A model generated the notes under the pieces. That model did no database searches, was not told the DNA's origin, and saw only the letters and a list, made by a program, of their open reading frames with translations. The translations under genes and the position numbers were made by a program. Shown here piece after piece: positions 30,185 through 39,073 of a stretch of 64,000 bases of DNA; the first letter of the stretch is position 1; every line of letters begins with the position of its first letter. Source of the DNA: Opitutales bacterium (lineage in GTDB: Bacteria > Verrucomicrobiota > Verrucomicrobiia > Opitutales > Seribacteraceae); contig JAQWWZ010000025.1 of assembly GCA_029254745.1 (NCBI GenBank), forward strand, positions 124,001 to 188,000, given 5' to 3'.

Positions 30185-30472
30185 ATGAGTAAAAATAAAA
30201 TATTTACAGGCATTATCGTATGTATTGCCATTAGTGCAGCAATTTGGTTATTAGTAAGTTATAAAGATGCCCTTGATGAACTTTCATACAGAGAAAGCAA
30301 CAAAGCTGTCTTAGAGAAGGATATTCATGAGTTTCGGAAAGAAGCAGATAATAACCGGAAGTATTTGGAAAATCTTAGAAAAAACCCAGACTTTCAAGAT
30401 GCCACTGCGAGAAAAGAGTTAGGTTATGGAGCCAAAGGAGAGCGAGTGTATCGTTTTCCACAAGAAAAATAA
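30185..30472 (+). CDS. FtsB/DivIC-like septum formation initiator protein
   Basis: A 95-residue bitopic membrane protein: short cytoplasmic N-terminus, one membrane helix (about 8-24), a coiled coil (about 30-65) and the C-terminal signature ARKELGYGAKGERVYRFP, typical of the FtsB/DivIC family. In E. coli FtsB binds FtsL and FtsQ in the divisome. It lies 16 bases after kdsD and 14 bases before the phosphohexomutase, so it is probably in the same operon. Confidence 0.85.
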   Translation: MSKNKIFTGIIVCIAISAAIWLLVSYKDALDELSYRESNKAVLEKDIHEFRKEADNNRKYLENLRKNPDFQDATARKELGYGAKGERVYRFPQEK

Positions 30473-30486
30473 AAATTTAAAATATA

Positions 30487-32472
30487 ATGGAAACAGAAAA
30501 AAAAGAAGAATTAATCAATAATGTCCATAAGGCTCTTGAGGGTGAAAACCTAATTAAGACCTCATTTGAAAATATAATGGCATACCTGAAAACCGATGAA
30601 ATGCCAGATAGGATTATCGAATCGATTCAAGAATTGTTGACAGATGAAAATTGGGATGAATTAAACGACCGGTTTCATGCTAGTTTAGCATTTGGAACAG
30701 GTGGAATGAGGGGTCGAACAATAGGGAAAACTGTTACAAAATCAGAAAGAGGGAAGAAATCGCCAACCGGTGGTCCAGAATTTGCTGCCGTTGGAACGAG
30801 TACCCTTAATGAATTAACTGTAATTCGTGCGACAAAAGCACTATTTATATTTATAAAACAATGGATGGCAGAAGAGGGTATCCACGAGCAACCACGGTTG
30901 GTGGTCGCACACGATGTTAGGCATTTTTCAGTAAACTTTTCAGATTTAGTTGCGACTGAATGGACCAGAATGGGTGGTTGTGCAATGAAATTTGACGGTC
31001 CTCGTTCAACTCCGCAACTTAGTTTTGCCGTAAGAAGTAACTATGCTCACGCTGGCGTTGTAATAACAGCGAGTCACAATCCATTTCATGATAATGGATT
31101 TAAGGCCTACTTTTACGATGGAGCACAGTTGGTGCCCCCTCATGCTAACCAAGTTGTGGAAAACTATAATAAAATCACAATCGGTGACCTTTTAGTGAGC
31201 TTACAAGGTGATAAGGGAAATTTTCCTATTACTACTTTACCTACATCAGATGACTTAGGGTATAGGGCCGTCCTGGAAGATGCTGTTTTGGATCCAGAAA
31301 TGTTAAAAAATCAAAGTCTTAAACTAGTGTTTACTCCTATTCACGGAACAGGTGCTATAACAGCTGTACCAGCCTTGTGGGACCATGGAGTAGAAGTTTG
31401 TATTGTTGATGAGCAAAACATTCAGGATCCAAATTTTAGCACCGTAAAGTCTCCGAATCCAGAAAACCAAGAAGCTTTAAAAATGGGCATTAGTGTTGCT
31501 AAGAAAACTCGTTCGAGTTTAGTTTTAGGAAGTGATCCTGATAGTGACAGAATTGGGGTAGCTGCTCGTGATAAAGAAGGCAAATTTCATTGTTTAACCG
31601 GCAATCAGGTTGCATGTATGTTGGCTGAATATCGCATCATGCAGTTAAAAAGAAAACAACTTCTAAAAGAAGAAAACCAAAAAGGTTTTTCATTATTAAA
31701 AACTTTTGTTACAAGCCCGTTATTAAGCAAAATAGCTCAAACCAACGGAATATCATGCATAAACACTCCAACAGGTTTCAAATGGATGTCGCAAAAGCTT
31801 AGAAAATATGAAGAGCAAGCAACGATAGAAATCAAAGAGAGGGAGGGACTGGGATTAGACTATGATAATACAGATCTCTTTGCCAGGATTGATATTCTTA
31901 GTAGATATTCAAGATATGTCTTGCTTGCAGCTGAAGAAAGTTACGGATATTTACCTGTAGATTTAGTGAGAGATAAAGATGGGAATGCATCAGCCCTTGC
32001 CATAGCAGAGTTGTTTGCCTTTTTGAATTCCTCAAAATCAACAGCATTTGATTTTCTTGATAGTTTATATTTAAAATATGGTTATCATGCGGAAAAAACT
32101 GAAAATATATACTTTGAAGGTGCAGAGGGAGGTGAAACAATAAATAGATTGGCAAAGTCGTATCGTAATTCTCCACCCACCACTGTTTGTGATATCAAGA
32201 TAACCGGAATAAAAGATTTCTTACAAACGGGTCATTTAGATGAAGAGGAGGAAAACCTTCCTCTAGAGAACTTTCTTATTATCAATTTAGAAAACGAATT
32301 TTCAGTAGCTATTAGACCAAGTGGAACGGAACCGAAAATCAAATATTACATATTTGGTTCAGATGCAAAAGGGTCCCAAGACCTAAATAAATCCAAAGAA
32401 GGAGTTAATGCACTGGTTGATAAAATCGCAAGCTGGCTAGTGGAGGATGCAGAGCTAAGAGTGAAAAGTTAA
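30487..32472 (+). CDS. Phosphoglucomutase/phosphomannomutase family protein
   Basis: An alpha-D-phosphohexomutase of 661 residues, longer than the usual 550-600. The phosphoserine is S196 in TASHNPFHDNGFK, the metal-binding loop is GSDPDSDRIG, the sugar-specificity loop is near AAEESYGY, and the phosphate-binding loop is RPSGTEPKIKYY. The early FGTGGMRG block fits the PgcA/YhxB-like branch, with an insertion after it (about residues 80-100). It likely interconverts glucose 1- and 6-phosphate, or the mannose pair, for envelope sugar synthesis. The stop lies 18 bases from the convergent pdhC stop. Confidence 0.92.
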   Translation: METEKKEELINNVHKALEGENLIKTSFENIMAYLKTDEMPDRIIESIQELLTDENWDELNDRFHASLAFGTGGMRGRTIGKTVTKSERGKKSPTGGPEFAAVGTSTLNELTVIRATKALFIFIKQWMAEEGIHEQPRLVVAHDVRHFSVNFSDLVATEWTRMGGCAMKFDGPRSTPQLSFAVRSNYAHAGVVITASHNPFHDNGFKAYFYDGAQLVPPHANQVVENYNKITIGDLLVSLQGDKGNFPITTLPTSDDLGYRAVLEDAVLDPEMLKNQSLKLVFTPIHGTGAITAVPALWDHGVEVCIVDEQNIQDPNFSTVKSPNPENQEALKMGISVAKKTRSSLVLGSDPDSDRIGVAARDKEGKFHCLTGNQVACMLAEYRIMQLKRKQLLKEENQKGFSLLKTFVTSPLLSKIAQTNGISCINTPTGFKWMSQKLRKYEEQATIEIKEREGLGLDYDNTDLFARIDILSRYSRYVLLAAEESYGYLPVDLVRDKDGNASALAIAELFAFLNSSKSTAFDFLDSLYLKYGYHAEKTENIYFEGAEGGETINRLAKSYRNSPPTTVCDIKITGIKDFLQTGHLDEEEENLPLENFLIINLENEFSVAIRPSGTEPKIKYYIFGSDAKGSQDLNKSKEGVNALVDKIASWLVEDAELRVKS

Positions 32473-32490
32473 AACAGTAAATTTAGATTA

Positions 32491-33822
32491 CTAAATAAAC
32501 ATATTAGCAGGATTTTCTAAATTTTCTGCTAATGACTTTAAAAAGTTAGCTGCCACAGCTCCGTCAACAAGCCTATGATCGCAACTTAGCCCAAGCATCA
32601 TTGTTTGCCCTGCGATAACATTTCCGCAAGGCCCAATGACTGCCTTATCTACACTTGCACCTACAGATAAGATGGCTGCATTGGGCGGGTTGATAATACC
32701 ACTGAAAAAGTCTACCCCAAACATGCCCAAGTTCGTGACTGTAAAAGTAGAACCGGTCATCTCGTCGGGCATTAACTTTTTATTTCTCGCTTTTGCGATA
32801 AGAGCCTTTGCTTCGATAGAAAGAGCCCGTAGGGATAATGCATTAGCCCCTCGAATCACAGGGGTTAATAAACCATCCTCAATAGCCACACCAAAAGCCA
32901 AATTTATACTCTTATAGTATTTTATTTCATTCTTTTCCCAAGAGGTATTTATTTGGGGGTGCCATTTTATTGTTTCTGCACAGGCTTTAAGGATCAAATC
33001 GTTGACTGTGATCTTTAGTTCACTTGAATTGCTGTGCCCTTGGGTGATAGCCAATTTTTTATTCATGGCTGCACGGGTCAAATGCAACGGTTTTGCATTA
33101 ATCTCTTTTTGTAAATAAAAATGAGGAATTGTCGTTTTAGATTCTAATAAACGAGAAGCTATAACCGATCTCATTTTTGTAATTGGTATAACTTTATCTG
33201 ACAAGATACCTGTTGAATCTTCGATATCGTTATACATCTGTTTAGAATCTGACAAGGGCCCATCTCCCACTTGTCCAATGTGTTGTTCTAAATCAATTTT
33301 TGTAACTCTCCCTCTTGGTCCACTTCCCGTAATTGTCGATAAATCGATGTTTTTATCTGCTGCTATTTTTTTTGCAAGAGGAGAAGCAATTATGCGTTCG
33401 TTTTCTTTTTTACCTGAAATATCTTGTTCGGGACGAACATTTTGTAAATTTAACTTTTCAGGCGAACTTTCTCCAGGAAGTGTTTTTTCTTCTGTGGGCT
33501 CAATTTCTATTTCCTGATGTTTTTCATCAGAAGTTGGTTCACTTTTTATACTTTCGGAGGGAATTAATGATGAAATATCTTCACCTTGGTTTCCCACGAT
33601 TGCCAGAGGGCTGCCAATCGGTGCCTCATTTCCCTCTCCGACGATGATGTCTAGTAAAATACCCTCATCAAAGTTTTCAAGTTCCATGGTTGCTTTATCT
33701 GTTTCAATTTCAGCAAGAATATCACCGTTTGATACAGTGTCCCCTTTTGTTTTGTGCCATTTAACGACAGTGCCCACCGCCATGGTGTCGCTTAACTTCG
33801 GCATTTCGATTACTTGAGCCAT
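32491..33822 (-). CDS. pdhC: Pyruvate dehydrogenase E2, dihydrolipoamide acetyltransferase
   Basis: The core of the pyruvate dehydrogenase complex. The 443-residue protein has one lipoyl domain (1-80) with the lipoyl lysine in IETDKATME, an acidic linker, a peripheral-subunit-binding domain (about 140-180) with SPLAKKIAADKNIDL, and the acetyltransferase domain ending in LSCDHRLVDGAVAANFL, which holds the catalytic His and Asp. It follows pdhB after 14 bases. The E3 gene (lpd) is not in the window. Confidence 0.96.
   Translation of the reverse strand: MAQVIEMPKLSDTMAVGTVVKWHKTKGDTVSNGDILAEIETDKATMELENFDEGILLDIIVGEGNEAPIGSPLAIVGNQGEDISSLIPSESIKSEPTSDEKHQEIEIEPTEEKTLPGESSPEKLNLQNVRPEQDISGKKENERIIASPLAKKIAADKNIDLSTITGSGPRGRVTKIDLEQHIGQVGDGPLSDSKQMYNDIEDSTGILSDKVIPITKMRSVIASRLLESKTTIPHFYLQKEINAKPLHLTRAAMNKKLAITQGHSNSSELKITVNDLILKACAETIKWHPQINTSWEKNEIKYYKSINLAFGVAIEDGLLTPVIRGANALSLRALSIEAKALIAKARNKKLMPDEMTGSTFTVTNLGMFGVDFFSGIINPPNAAILSVGASVDKAVIGPCGNVIAGQTMMLGLSCDHRLVDGAVAANFLKSLAENLENPANMFI
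32503..32533. other. Inverted repeat at the pdhC end
   Basis: Perfect 8-bp arms ATTAGCAG and CTGCTAAT are separated by 15 AT-rich bases, inside the last codons of pdhC and just after the convergent phosphohexomutase. There is no T-run, so it is at best a weak bidirectional terminator or an mRNA 3'-end structure. It could be chance. Confidence 0.25.
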
Positions 33823-33836
33823 TTTATATAATTGAA

Positions 33837-34814
33837 TTAGAGGATTGTAAGTGCTGAAGCTATGACACAGTTGTGATCCGGAATTTGAGCATTCTCTAAA
33901 GCTTTGCTGTAAGCCTGTGGTGCGTCGACTGCTGATACTCTCTTAATGGGTGCATCAAGAAAATCAAATGCTTGATCCTGAATAAGGTATGAAATTTGAG
34001 CCCCAACCCCACAGAATGGTTTATTTTCTTCCACAAGAAGTACTCGATTGGTTTTCTTGACGGATTGTAGAATTGTTTCTACGTCAAGAGGGCGAATGGA
34101 ACGGAGATCAATGACTTCAGCATTAATATTATGCTTTTCCTCTAGTACACTGGCAGCCTCCAATGAAGTGTGCACTGCTTTTCCGTGGGCTATAATTGAT
34201 ATATCAGTACCTTCTCGTAAAACATTTGCTTTCCCAAGGGGAATTAGAAATTCATTATCTTCTGGAACTTCATCTTTCATATTATAAAGAATTGTATTCT
34301 CCATAACACACACAGGGTCATTATCTCTAATAGCCGATTTTAACATTCCTTTAGCATCAGCAGGAGTGGAGGGGCAAATGACTTTCAAGCCTGGGGTATT
34401 AGCAATAAAGTTTTCAGGAGTATGGGAGTGGGTAGCTCCCACATTTGTACCTCCATTTGCTGGTCCCCTAAACACGATGGGAACATTGATCAGACCACCG
34501 GACATGTACCTAACACTGGCTGCATTATTGAAAATCTGATCAAACGCAACGTAGCAAAAGCTCCAAAACATAAATTCCACAACCGGTCTCATTCCCATCA
34601 TGGCAGCACCGACTGCCAATCCAGAGAAAGCGGCCTCACTTATGGGTGTATCAATAATTTTTTTCGGCCCATATCTTTCTAGCATCCCTTCGGATACCTT
34701 ATACGACCCCTTAAATTGGGCTACTTCTTCTCCAAGTAAGATAACATTTTCATCTCGCTCAATTTCTTCGGAAAGGGCTTGGTTGAGTGCTTCTCTGTAA
34801 GTAATGATAGCCAT
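33837..34814 (-). CDS. pdhB: Pyruvate dehydrogenase E1 component, beta subunit
   Basis: Completes the thiamine-diphosphate site with the alpha subunit and decarboxylates pyruvate. The 325-residue protein starts ITYREALNQALSEE, with GEEVAQFKGSYKV and DTPISEAAFSGLAVGAA as conserved blocks and the C-terminal transketolase-type domain with LLVEENKPFCGVG. It lies two bases after pdhA, so translation is probably coupled, and before pdhC. Confidence 0.97.
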   Translation of the reverse strand: MAIITYREALNQALSEEIERDENVILLGEEVAQFKGSYKVSEGMLERYGPKKIIDTPISEAAFSGLAVGAAMMGMRPVVEFMFWSFCYVAFDQIFNNAASVRYMSGGLINVPIVFRGPANGGTNVGATHSHTPENFIANTPGLKVICPSTPADAKGMLKSAIRDNDPVCVMENTILYNMKDEVPEDNEFLIPLGKANVLREGTDISIIAHGKAVHTSLEAASVLEEKHNINAEVIDLRSIRPLDVETILQSVKKTNRVLLVEENKPFCGVGAQISYLIQDQAFDFLDAPIKRVSAVDAPQAYSKALENAQIPDHNCVIASALTIL

Positions 34815-34816
34815 TT

Positions 34817-35989
34817 TTATGAATTGGATTTAGGAAATTCAAAGAACATGGTTCCCTCGGATTTAGATTTGCCAGGATTATCTGTTTCCCAATAAATATC
34901 GTCCATGAGCTCTGTTGGATCCGGGAAAGGGCTAGCGAGGGCAAATTCCGCAGAAGCTTCGGCTTCGTCTTTTGCTTTTACATCAATTTCAGCGACTTGT
35001 TCGTCTGTAATGACACCTTCTTGCACTAGTTGATCTTTAAAAATACTTATAGGATCCTTGTTCTTTTTATACTCTTCGATCTCTTCTTTACTTCTATATG
35101 TCTGATCTGGATCCGCTACTGAATGACCGCGGTATCGGTAGGTATTAATTTCTAAAACAGACGGGCGGCAGTCTTTGTGTGCTTGCTCAAGGGCATTCGT
35201 GATAGTTTCACGAACTTCGTAAACATTATGTCCCTCAGTAACTGACCAGTCGATGTCAAACGCTTCACCTCTTCTTGCAAGCGGTTCTCCTGCAGAGTGC
35301 CGTGATTCTGCTGTGCCCATAGAATATCCATTGTTTTCAATAATATAAATAACTGGGAGATTCCATAGAGAGGCAAGGTTAAGGGATTCATAAAAGGGAC
35401 CCTGATTGGTAGCACCGTCTCCCATGTAACATAGGCACGCACCTTTTTTCCCACTTTGCTTTAGAGCAAATGCCATACCTAAGCCCAATGGAGTTTGTCC
35501 ACCGACAATACCATGGCCGCCCCAAAAGTTTTTATCAGGTGCAAAAAAATGCATAGAACCACCTTTTCCCTTCGAGCAACCTGTTTTTTTGCCAAATAAT
35601 TCAGCCATACACTCGTCCATGTCCATCCCAACAGCCAACGCATGACCGTGATCTCTGTATGCAGTAATTATATGATCATCCTGACCCATAGCTGAAACTG
35701 ACCCTACGGCCACAGCTTCTTGACCTATGTATAAATGTAAAAATCCTCCAATATGCCCCTGTTGGTAGGCTCGAAGGGATCTCTCTTCAAACCTCCTAAT
35801 CCGAATCATTTGAGTAAGGAGATCGACTTTTGCAGATGAACTTAAATTAATATTACATTCAGACTGGGCGAAGTTAACCTCAGTTTTACTAGAGGAGTCA
35901 TGCTTTAATGTACTGGAGTTAGAATCTGGGTCATTTTTGTTAGTAACATCAGATTCTTCAGGGGTGGCGTCGTGATAAAGTCCTTCCAT
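34817..35989 (-). CDS. pdhA: Pyruvate dehydrogenase E1 component, alpha subunit
   Basis: Binds thiamine diphosphate through GDGATNQGPFYESLNLA with the following ENN. The phosphorylation-loop region YRYRGHSVADPD is also conserved. The protein has 390 residues because of an N-terminal extension of about 50 residues, rich in Asp, Ser and Asn and without a clear fold. It leads the pdhA-pdhB-pdhC operon. With a KDO pathway gene nearby and quinone-linked PyrD, the window suggests a respiring heterotroph. Confidence 0.97.
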   Translation of the reverse strand: MEGLYHDATPEESDVTNKNDPDSNSSTLKHDSSSKTEVNFAQSECNINLSSSAKVDLLTQMIRIRRFEERSLRAYQQGHIGGFLHLYIGQEAVAVGSVSAMGQDDHIITAYRDHGHALAVGMDMDECMAELFGKKTGCSKGKGGSMHFFAPDKNFWGGHGIVGGQTPLGLGMAFALKQSGKKGACLCYMGDGATNQGPFYESLNLASLWNLPVIYIIENNGYSMGTAESRHSAGEPLARRGEAFDIDWSVTEGHNVYEVRETITNALEQAHKDCRPSVLEINTYRYRGHSVADPDQTYRSKEEIEEYKKNKDPISIFKDQLVQEGVITDEQVAEIDVKAKDEAEASAEFALASPFPDPTELMDDIYWETDNPGKSKSEGTMFFEFPKSNS

Positions 35990-36020
35990 AAATTTTAAAG
36001 TAAATTTTATTATTTATTTA

Positions 36021-36503
36021 TTATGCTTTTGCTTCAATCTTAATCTGCGGTTCTCCTTTTACCCATTTTGCTCGTAAGCCCCAAAAATTATCATTTCTTT
36101 TAAAATAGTAAGGCCAAACCAATGTGTGGTCACTCTCTGGGATATTCAAATCCTTGATGGCATTTTCTTCGAAAAATTCAAAATACCCCTCGTCAAATTC
36201 TTTCGGTAATTGGTCAATATTTTTTTTACTGTCAAAAAGGAACATTAGCCAATGACCGCTATTTTCGTAGCATTTTTCGGAAACATAACCAAATAACTGT
36301 AAATCTGTTTCACTAAGTGTCATGCCTGTTTCTTCTTTTGCTTCCCTGATGGCACATTCAACTGGTGATTCTCCATCACTCATAATTAATTTTCCTCCTG
36401 GGGGACTCCACTTTCCCTTATTTGGGGATTTCCTTCTTTTGAGTAAAAGAATTTTATTCTGTTGATTCCTGATGAAGAGAAGACATGAAATGTTGAAGTG
36501 CAT
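36021..36503 (-). CDS. Nudix hydrolase
   Basis: A 160-residue pyrophosphohydrolase of the MutT type. The Nudix box runs from GGKLIMSDGESP to REAKEETGM; the REAKEE part with the metal-binding Glu residues is intact, while the first loop is two residues longer than the usual Gx5E. The early RRKSPNKGKWSPPGGK matches 8-oxo-dGTP-cleaning members, but the substrate is not certain. It is 31 bases from pdhA and could be in the same transcript. It is divergent from the pilus-like cluster. Confidence 0.88.
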   Translation of the reverse strand: MHFNISCLLFIRNQQNKILLLKRRKSPNKGKWSPPGGKLIMSDGESPVECAIREAKEETGMTLSETDLQLFGYVSEKCYENSGHWLMFLFDSKKNIDQLPKEFDEGYFEFFEENAIKDLNIPESDHTLVWPYYFKRNDNFWGLRAKWVKGEPQIKIEAKA

Positions 36504-36526
36504 TTGGATTTTGCTTGTTAAAATGT

Positions 36527-36547
36527 CTTATCTTAGAAAAAGATAAG
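36527..36547. promoter_or_regulatory. Perfect hairpin/palindrome upstream of the pilus-like cluster
   Basis: CTTATCTT, a 5-base loop AGAAA, then AAGATAAG. The 8-bp perfect inverted repeat lies in the only gap between the divergent Nudix gene and the pilus-like operon, 36 bases before the ATG. It could be an operator for a dimeric regulator or an mRNA leader hairpin. There is no direct evidence for a regulator. Confidence 0.35.
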
Positions 36548-36582
36548 CAACTAGGCAAAAATCTTAATAAATACAAAGACCT

Positions 36583-37272
36583 ATGAAAATAATTTTATTC
36601 TCTCTTTTATCATTCGCTTTTTTTTCCATCGGATCCTTATTTGTATTGGGCGAAGAAGATAAGTTTGCAAAGCTAGACATTACCAATGGCAACCTTTCCA
36701 TCAAAAAGCAAAGTGACCAATGGCTAAGAATAACTGTTCCCTTTAAACTCGTAAGCCATCCCAGAATAGAAGCACTCGAGGGCAGAAGACCTTTAACCTT
36801 AAGCCAGGCTTTTAACCCCAAATTTATAGACGACATAAAGGTTAAATTATGGATATGTTTTGCTAACAAATTTAAACAGAATCTTCTTAGATCGACCAGT
36901 AATTTAAAAGATTCTGATTTTTATCAATATTATGATGCTGAAATTGAATACCTAACCCTTGACTTTGATCGATCTACCAAAAATGCAATCTTTCTTTTCC
37001 CTACAACGATTGCAGAAAGAGATGGATTTTTGGGAGCCAATGTTAAGCCAGTGGGTTATGTGGTAGAAATTTCGCATGCTGATTCTAATTTTAAGCTATC
37101 TAATGCAGTTTATTTTAACTACCGAGGGGCAACGGAAGAGATTCTAGAAAGCTTTAAATCCCAAGCTTTATCCGAAAGTCCGGAGAATAAAGGAGTGCTC
37201 GTACCAGCCCACAAAATAGATGCAAGTTACCTTGTAGGAATGGGACCTGTGAAGACAGCAGATGAAAGATAA
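36583..37272 (+). CDS. Amuc_1102 family pilus-like protein
   Basis: A 229-residue exported protein with a signal peptide (about 1-22, ending near VLGEED). The rest is predicted to be beta-rich, with LRITVPFKLVSHPRIE, VKLWICFANKF and a C-terminal YRGATEEIL stretch. I assign it to the Amuc_1102 family mainly from its place as the first gene before the Amuc_1101, 1100, 1099 and 1098 homologues, the order known in Akkermansia. The exact role is unknown; it may be periplasmic and part of the envelope complex. It is followed by the PilM-like gene after 36 bases. Confidence 0.7.
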   Translation: MKIILFSLLSFAFFSIGSLFVLGEEDKFAKLDITNGNLSIKKQSDQWLRITVPFKLVSHPRIEALEGRRPLTLSQAFNPKFIDDIKVKLWICFANKFKQNLLRSTSNLKDSDFYQYYDAEIEYLTLDFDRSTKNAIFLFPTTIAERDGFLGANVKPVGYVVEISHADSNFKLSNAVYFNYRGATEEILESFKSQALSESPENKGVLVPAHKIDASYLVGMGPVKTADER

Positions 37273-37308
37273 AAGGGTGCACGACTCGAGCAAAGAGTAA
37301 ATAATTGT

Positions 37309-39069
37309 ATGGCAGCCAAAAATGAGCTAATCATAAATTGCGGTATATCGCATGTTTCCGCGAGCGTCTTTAGTTATGACGGTAATATGCTAAACCTTAA
37401 CAAGGTGGGCCTGCATACCCTGACTCACGATTATACCCAAGATTCATTATGGCTTGATTCAGTCATTGCTGGAATAAAAACTCTTTGTCTTGAGCTTAAA
37501 TTAAAAGGTAATGCCAGGTTTATTTTTCCAGGTAGTTTTCTTTTAACTAAAACGATTCGGGTCCCGAAAGTAGAAAAAGACAAGCAGGATAAAATTGTCG
37601 GATTTGAGCTATCCCAAAAAATGCCTTTTCCTCTAGCCGAGCTGATATGGGATTATCAGATCATTGATGACGATGGAGTAGAGCAAGAAATTTTAGCCTT
37701 TGCAGTAAAGCCAGAAGTTGCAGAAACTTTTTGTGAACGAGTCGTACAATTGGGACTGACGCCTACACAATTAACGCCGGCACCAGTCTTAGACTATAAT
37801 GCCATGCGAGCATCAGGAATAGGTTTGAACGATAGTGAAACCCTGGTTGTGAATATGGGGGCAAAGTCAACTAATTTGCTTTTTATAAACCCAACAGGCT
37901 TTTTAATCAGAAGTATAGCCGTCGGTGGAAATGCACTTTCGCAAAACTTAGCTGACCGATTGGGAGTTCTTTTCGGGAAAGCAGAAGAACTCAAAAAGTC
38001 TTATTTTGCTGGTCACATGACTTTTTCACCAGATGACCCGAATTTGCAGAATATTGAATCTTGTGCTCAACAGTTTTTAGCACGAGCCAGTCAGGAAATT
38101 ACCCGCTCAATTGTAACTTACAAACGCTTAAAAAAAGGTAAATCCCCCGAAAGAATATTTTTGGCTGGTAGGGGGGCACTTCTTCGTCATTTACCAGAGT
38201 ATATTAGCCAAAGCCAGCAATTGAGTATTGATTACTTTGATCCTACTAAGATTATTCAAATTGGTCCTGAAGTTTCTGTCGAGATGCAGAGTTTGCTTCC
38301 GTTTATGTTGAGTGAACCAGTTGGTTTAGCCAGTACAATATATATGGATGTCGGCGACAATAAGTTTGCACCACCTTTAAACCTTTTACCATCTTCAAAG
38401 TTATCAAGTTTGAGTTTTAAGAAGAAGAAACCCTTTCTTTGCATGGCTTGTTGTGTTTTTGCTCTTTTACCTCTACCCGGCCTTTTGAGGTCAAAAAGTA
38501 ATCTTCAAAGTCTGCAAGAAAATCTTGCCGATCAAAAGGTAATCACGCGAAAAATTTCGCAAGACCTATCCAAGCAAAAAGGTCTGAAAAGAAAGTTTGA
38601 GTTTATTGACAGGCTAGCTAGTGAAGTAACCAATAAAAATAAACCATTTATTGAAAAACAGAATACTTGCTGGCAAATACATTCCTTTTTGAATGAGCTA
38701 CAGGATACATTGGAACATTCAGAAATTAGTGACACTTGGTTTGATAACCTCGAAATCATTATCCAAGAAAAAAATCAAAACTTAAGAGGAAATACTTTTA
38801 AAGATAATAATAAAGTATCAATCAAAATAGAATTATCTGGTCGATATTTAGTAAGAGCAACAGATGAAGAATTATCTGGGGGTGGGTCAGAGAAACGAAA
38901 TGCACTTATTGATTTAAACAGTCAGAAGCAGGCGGCGTTGACTACCTATATCCAAAGTATTCCCATTGTAGGTAAAATTGATCAAAAAGTTTTTTCAATT
39001 GAAGGGAAGGGTGATCTTTTTGGAAAATACTTTACCCATTTTGAGTACCAAGTAAGTACGAAGTTATAA
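37309..39069 (+). CDS. Amuc_1101 family PilM-like protein with a PilN-like C-terminal part
   Basis: A 586-residue protein that seems to join two pilus platform parts. Residues 1-350 are an actin-like ATPase fold of the PilM/FtsA type: IINCGISHVSASVF at the phosphate-1 loop, VVNMGAKSTNLLFI at the second loop and RIFLAGRGALLRHLPEYI near the end. A single membrane helix follows at about 380-397 (FLCMACCVFALLP). The remaining 190 residues lie outside the membrane and start with a coiled coil, as in PilN. In type IV pili PilM binds the cytoplasmic tail of PilN, so a fusion would fix that contact. The next gene starts within a few bases. Confidence 0.83.
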   Translation: MAAKNELIINCGISHVSASVFSYDGNMLNLNKVGLHTLTHDYTQDSLWLDSVIAGIKTLCLELKLKGNARFIFPGSFLLTKTIRVPKVEKDKQDKIVGFELSQKMPFPLAELIWDYQIIDDDGVEQEILAFAVKPEVAETFCERVVQLGLTPTQLTPAPVLDYNAMRASGIGLNDSETLVVNMGAKSTNLLFINPTGFLIRSIAVGGNALSQNLADRLGVLFGKAEELKKSYFAGHMTFSPDDPNLQNIESCAQQFLARASQEITRSIVTYKRLKKGKSPERIFLAGRGALLRHLPEYISQSQQLSIDYFDPTKIIQIGPEVSVEMQSLLPFMLSEPVGLASTIYMDVGDNKFAPPLNLLPSSKLSSLSFKKKKPFLCMACCVFALLPLPGLLRSKSNLQSLQENLADQKVITRKISQDLSKQKGLKRKFEFIDRLASEVTNKNKPFIEKQNTCWQIHSFLNELQDTLEHSEISDTWFDNLEIIIQEKNQNLRGNTFKDNNKVSIKIELSGRYLVRATDEELSGGGSEKRNALIDLNSQKQAALTTYIQSIPIVGKIDQKVFSIEGKGDLFGKYFTHFEYQVSTKL

Positions 39070-39073
39070 GTTG

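Noticed and set aside
32503-32533. Rho-independent terminator between the phosphohexomutase and pdhC
   Set aside because: The arms are perfect but not GC-rich, the loop is long, and no T-run follows on either strand. It is listed only as a low-confidence inverted repeat.
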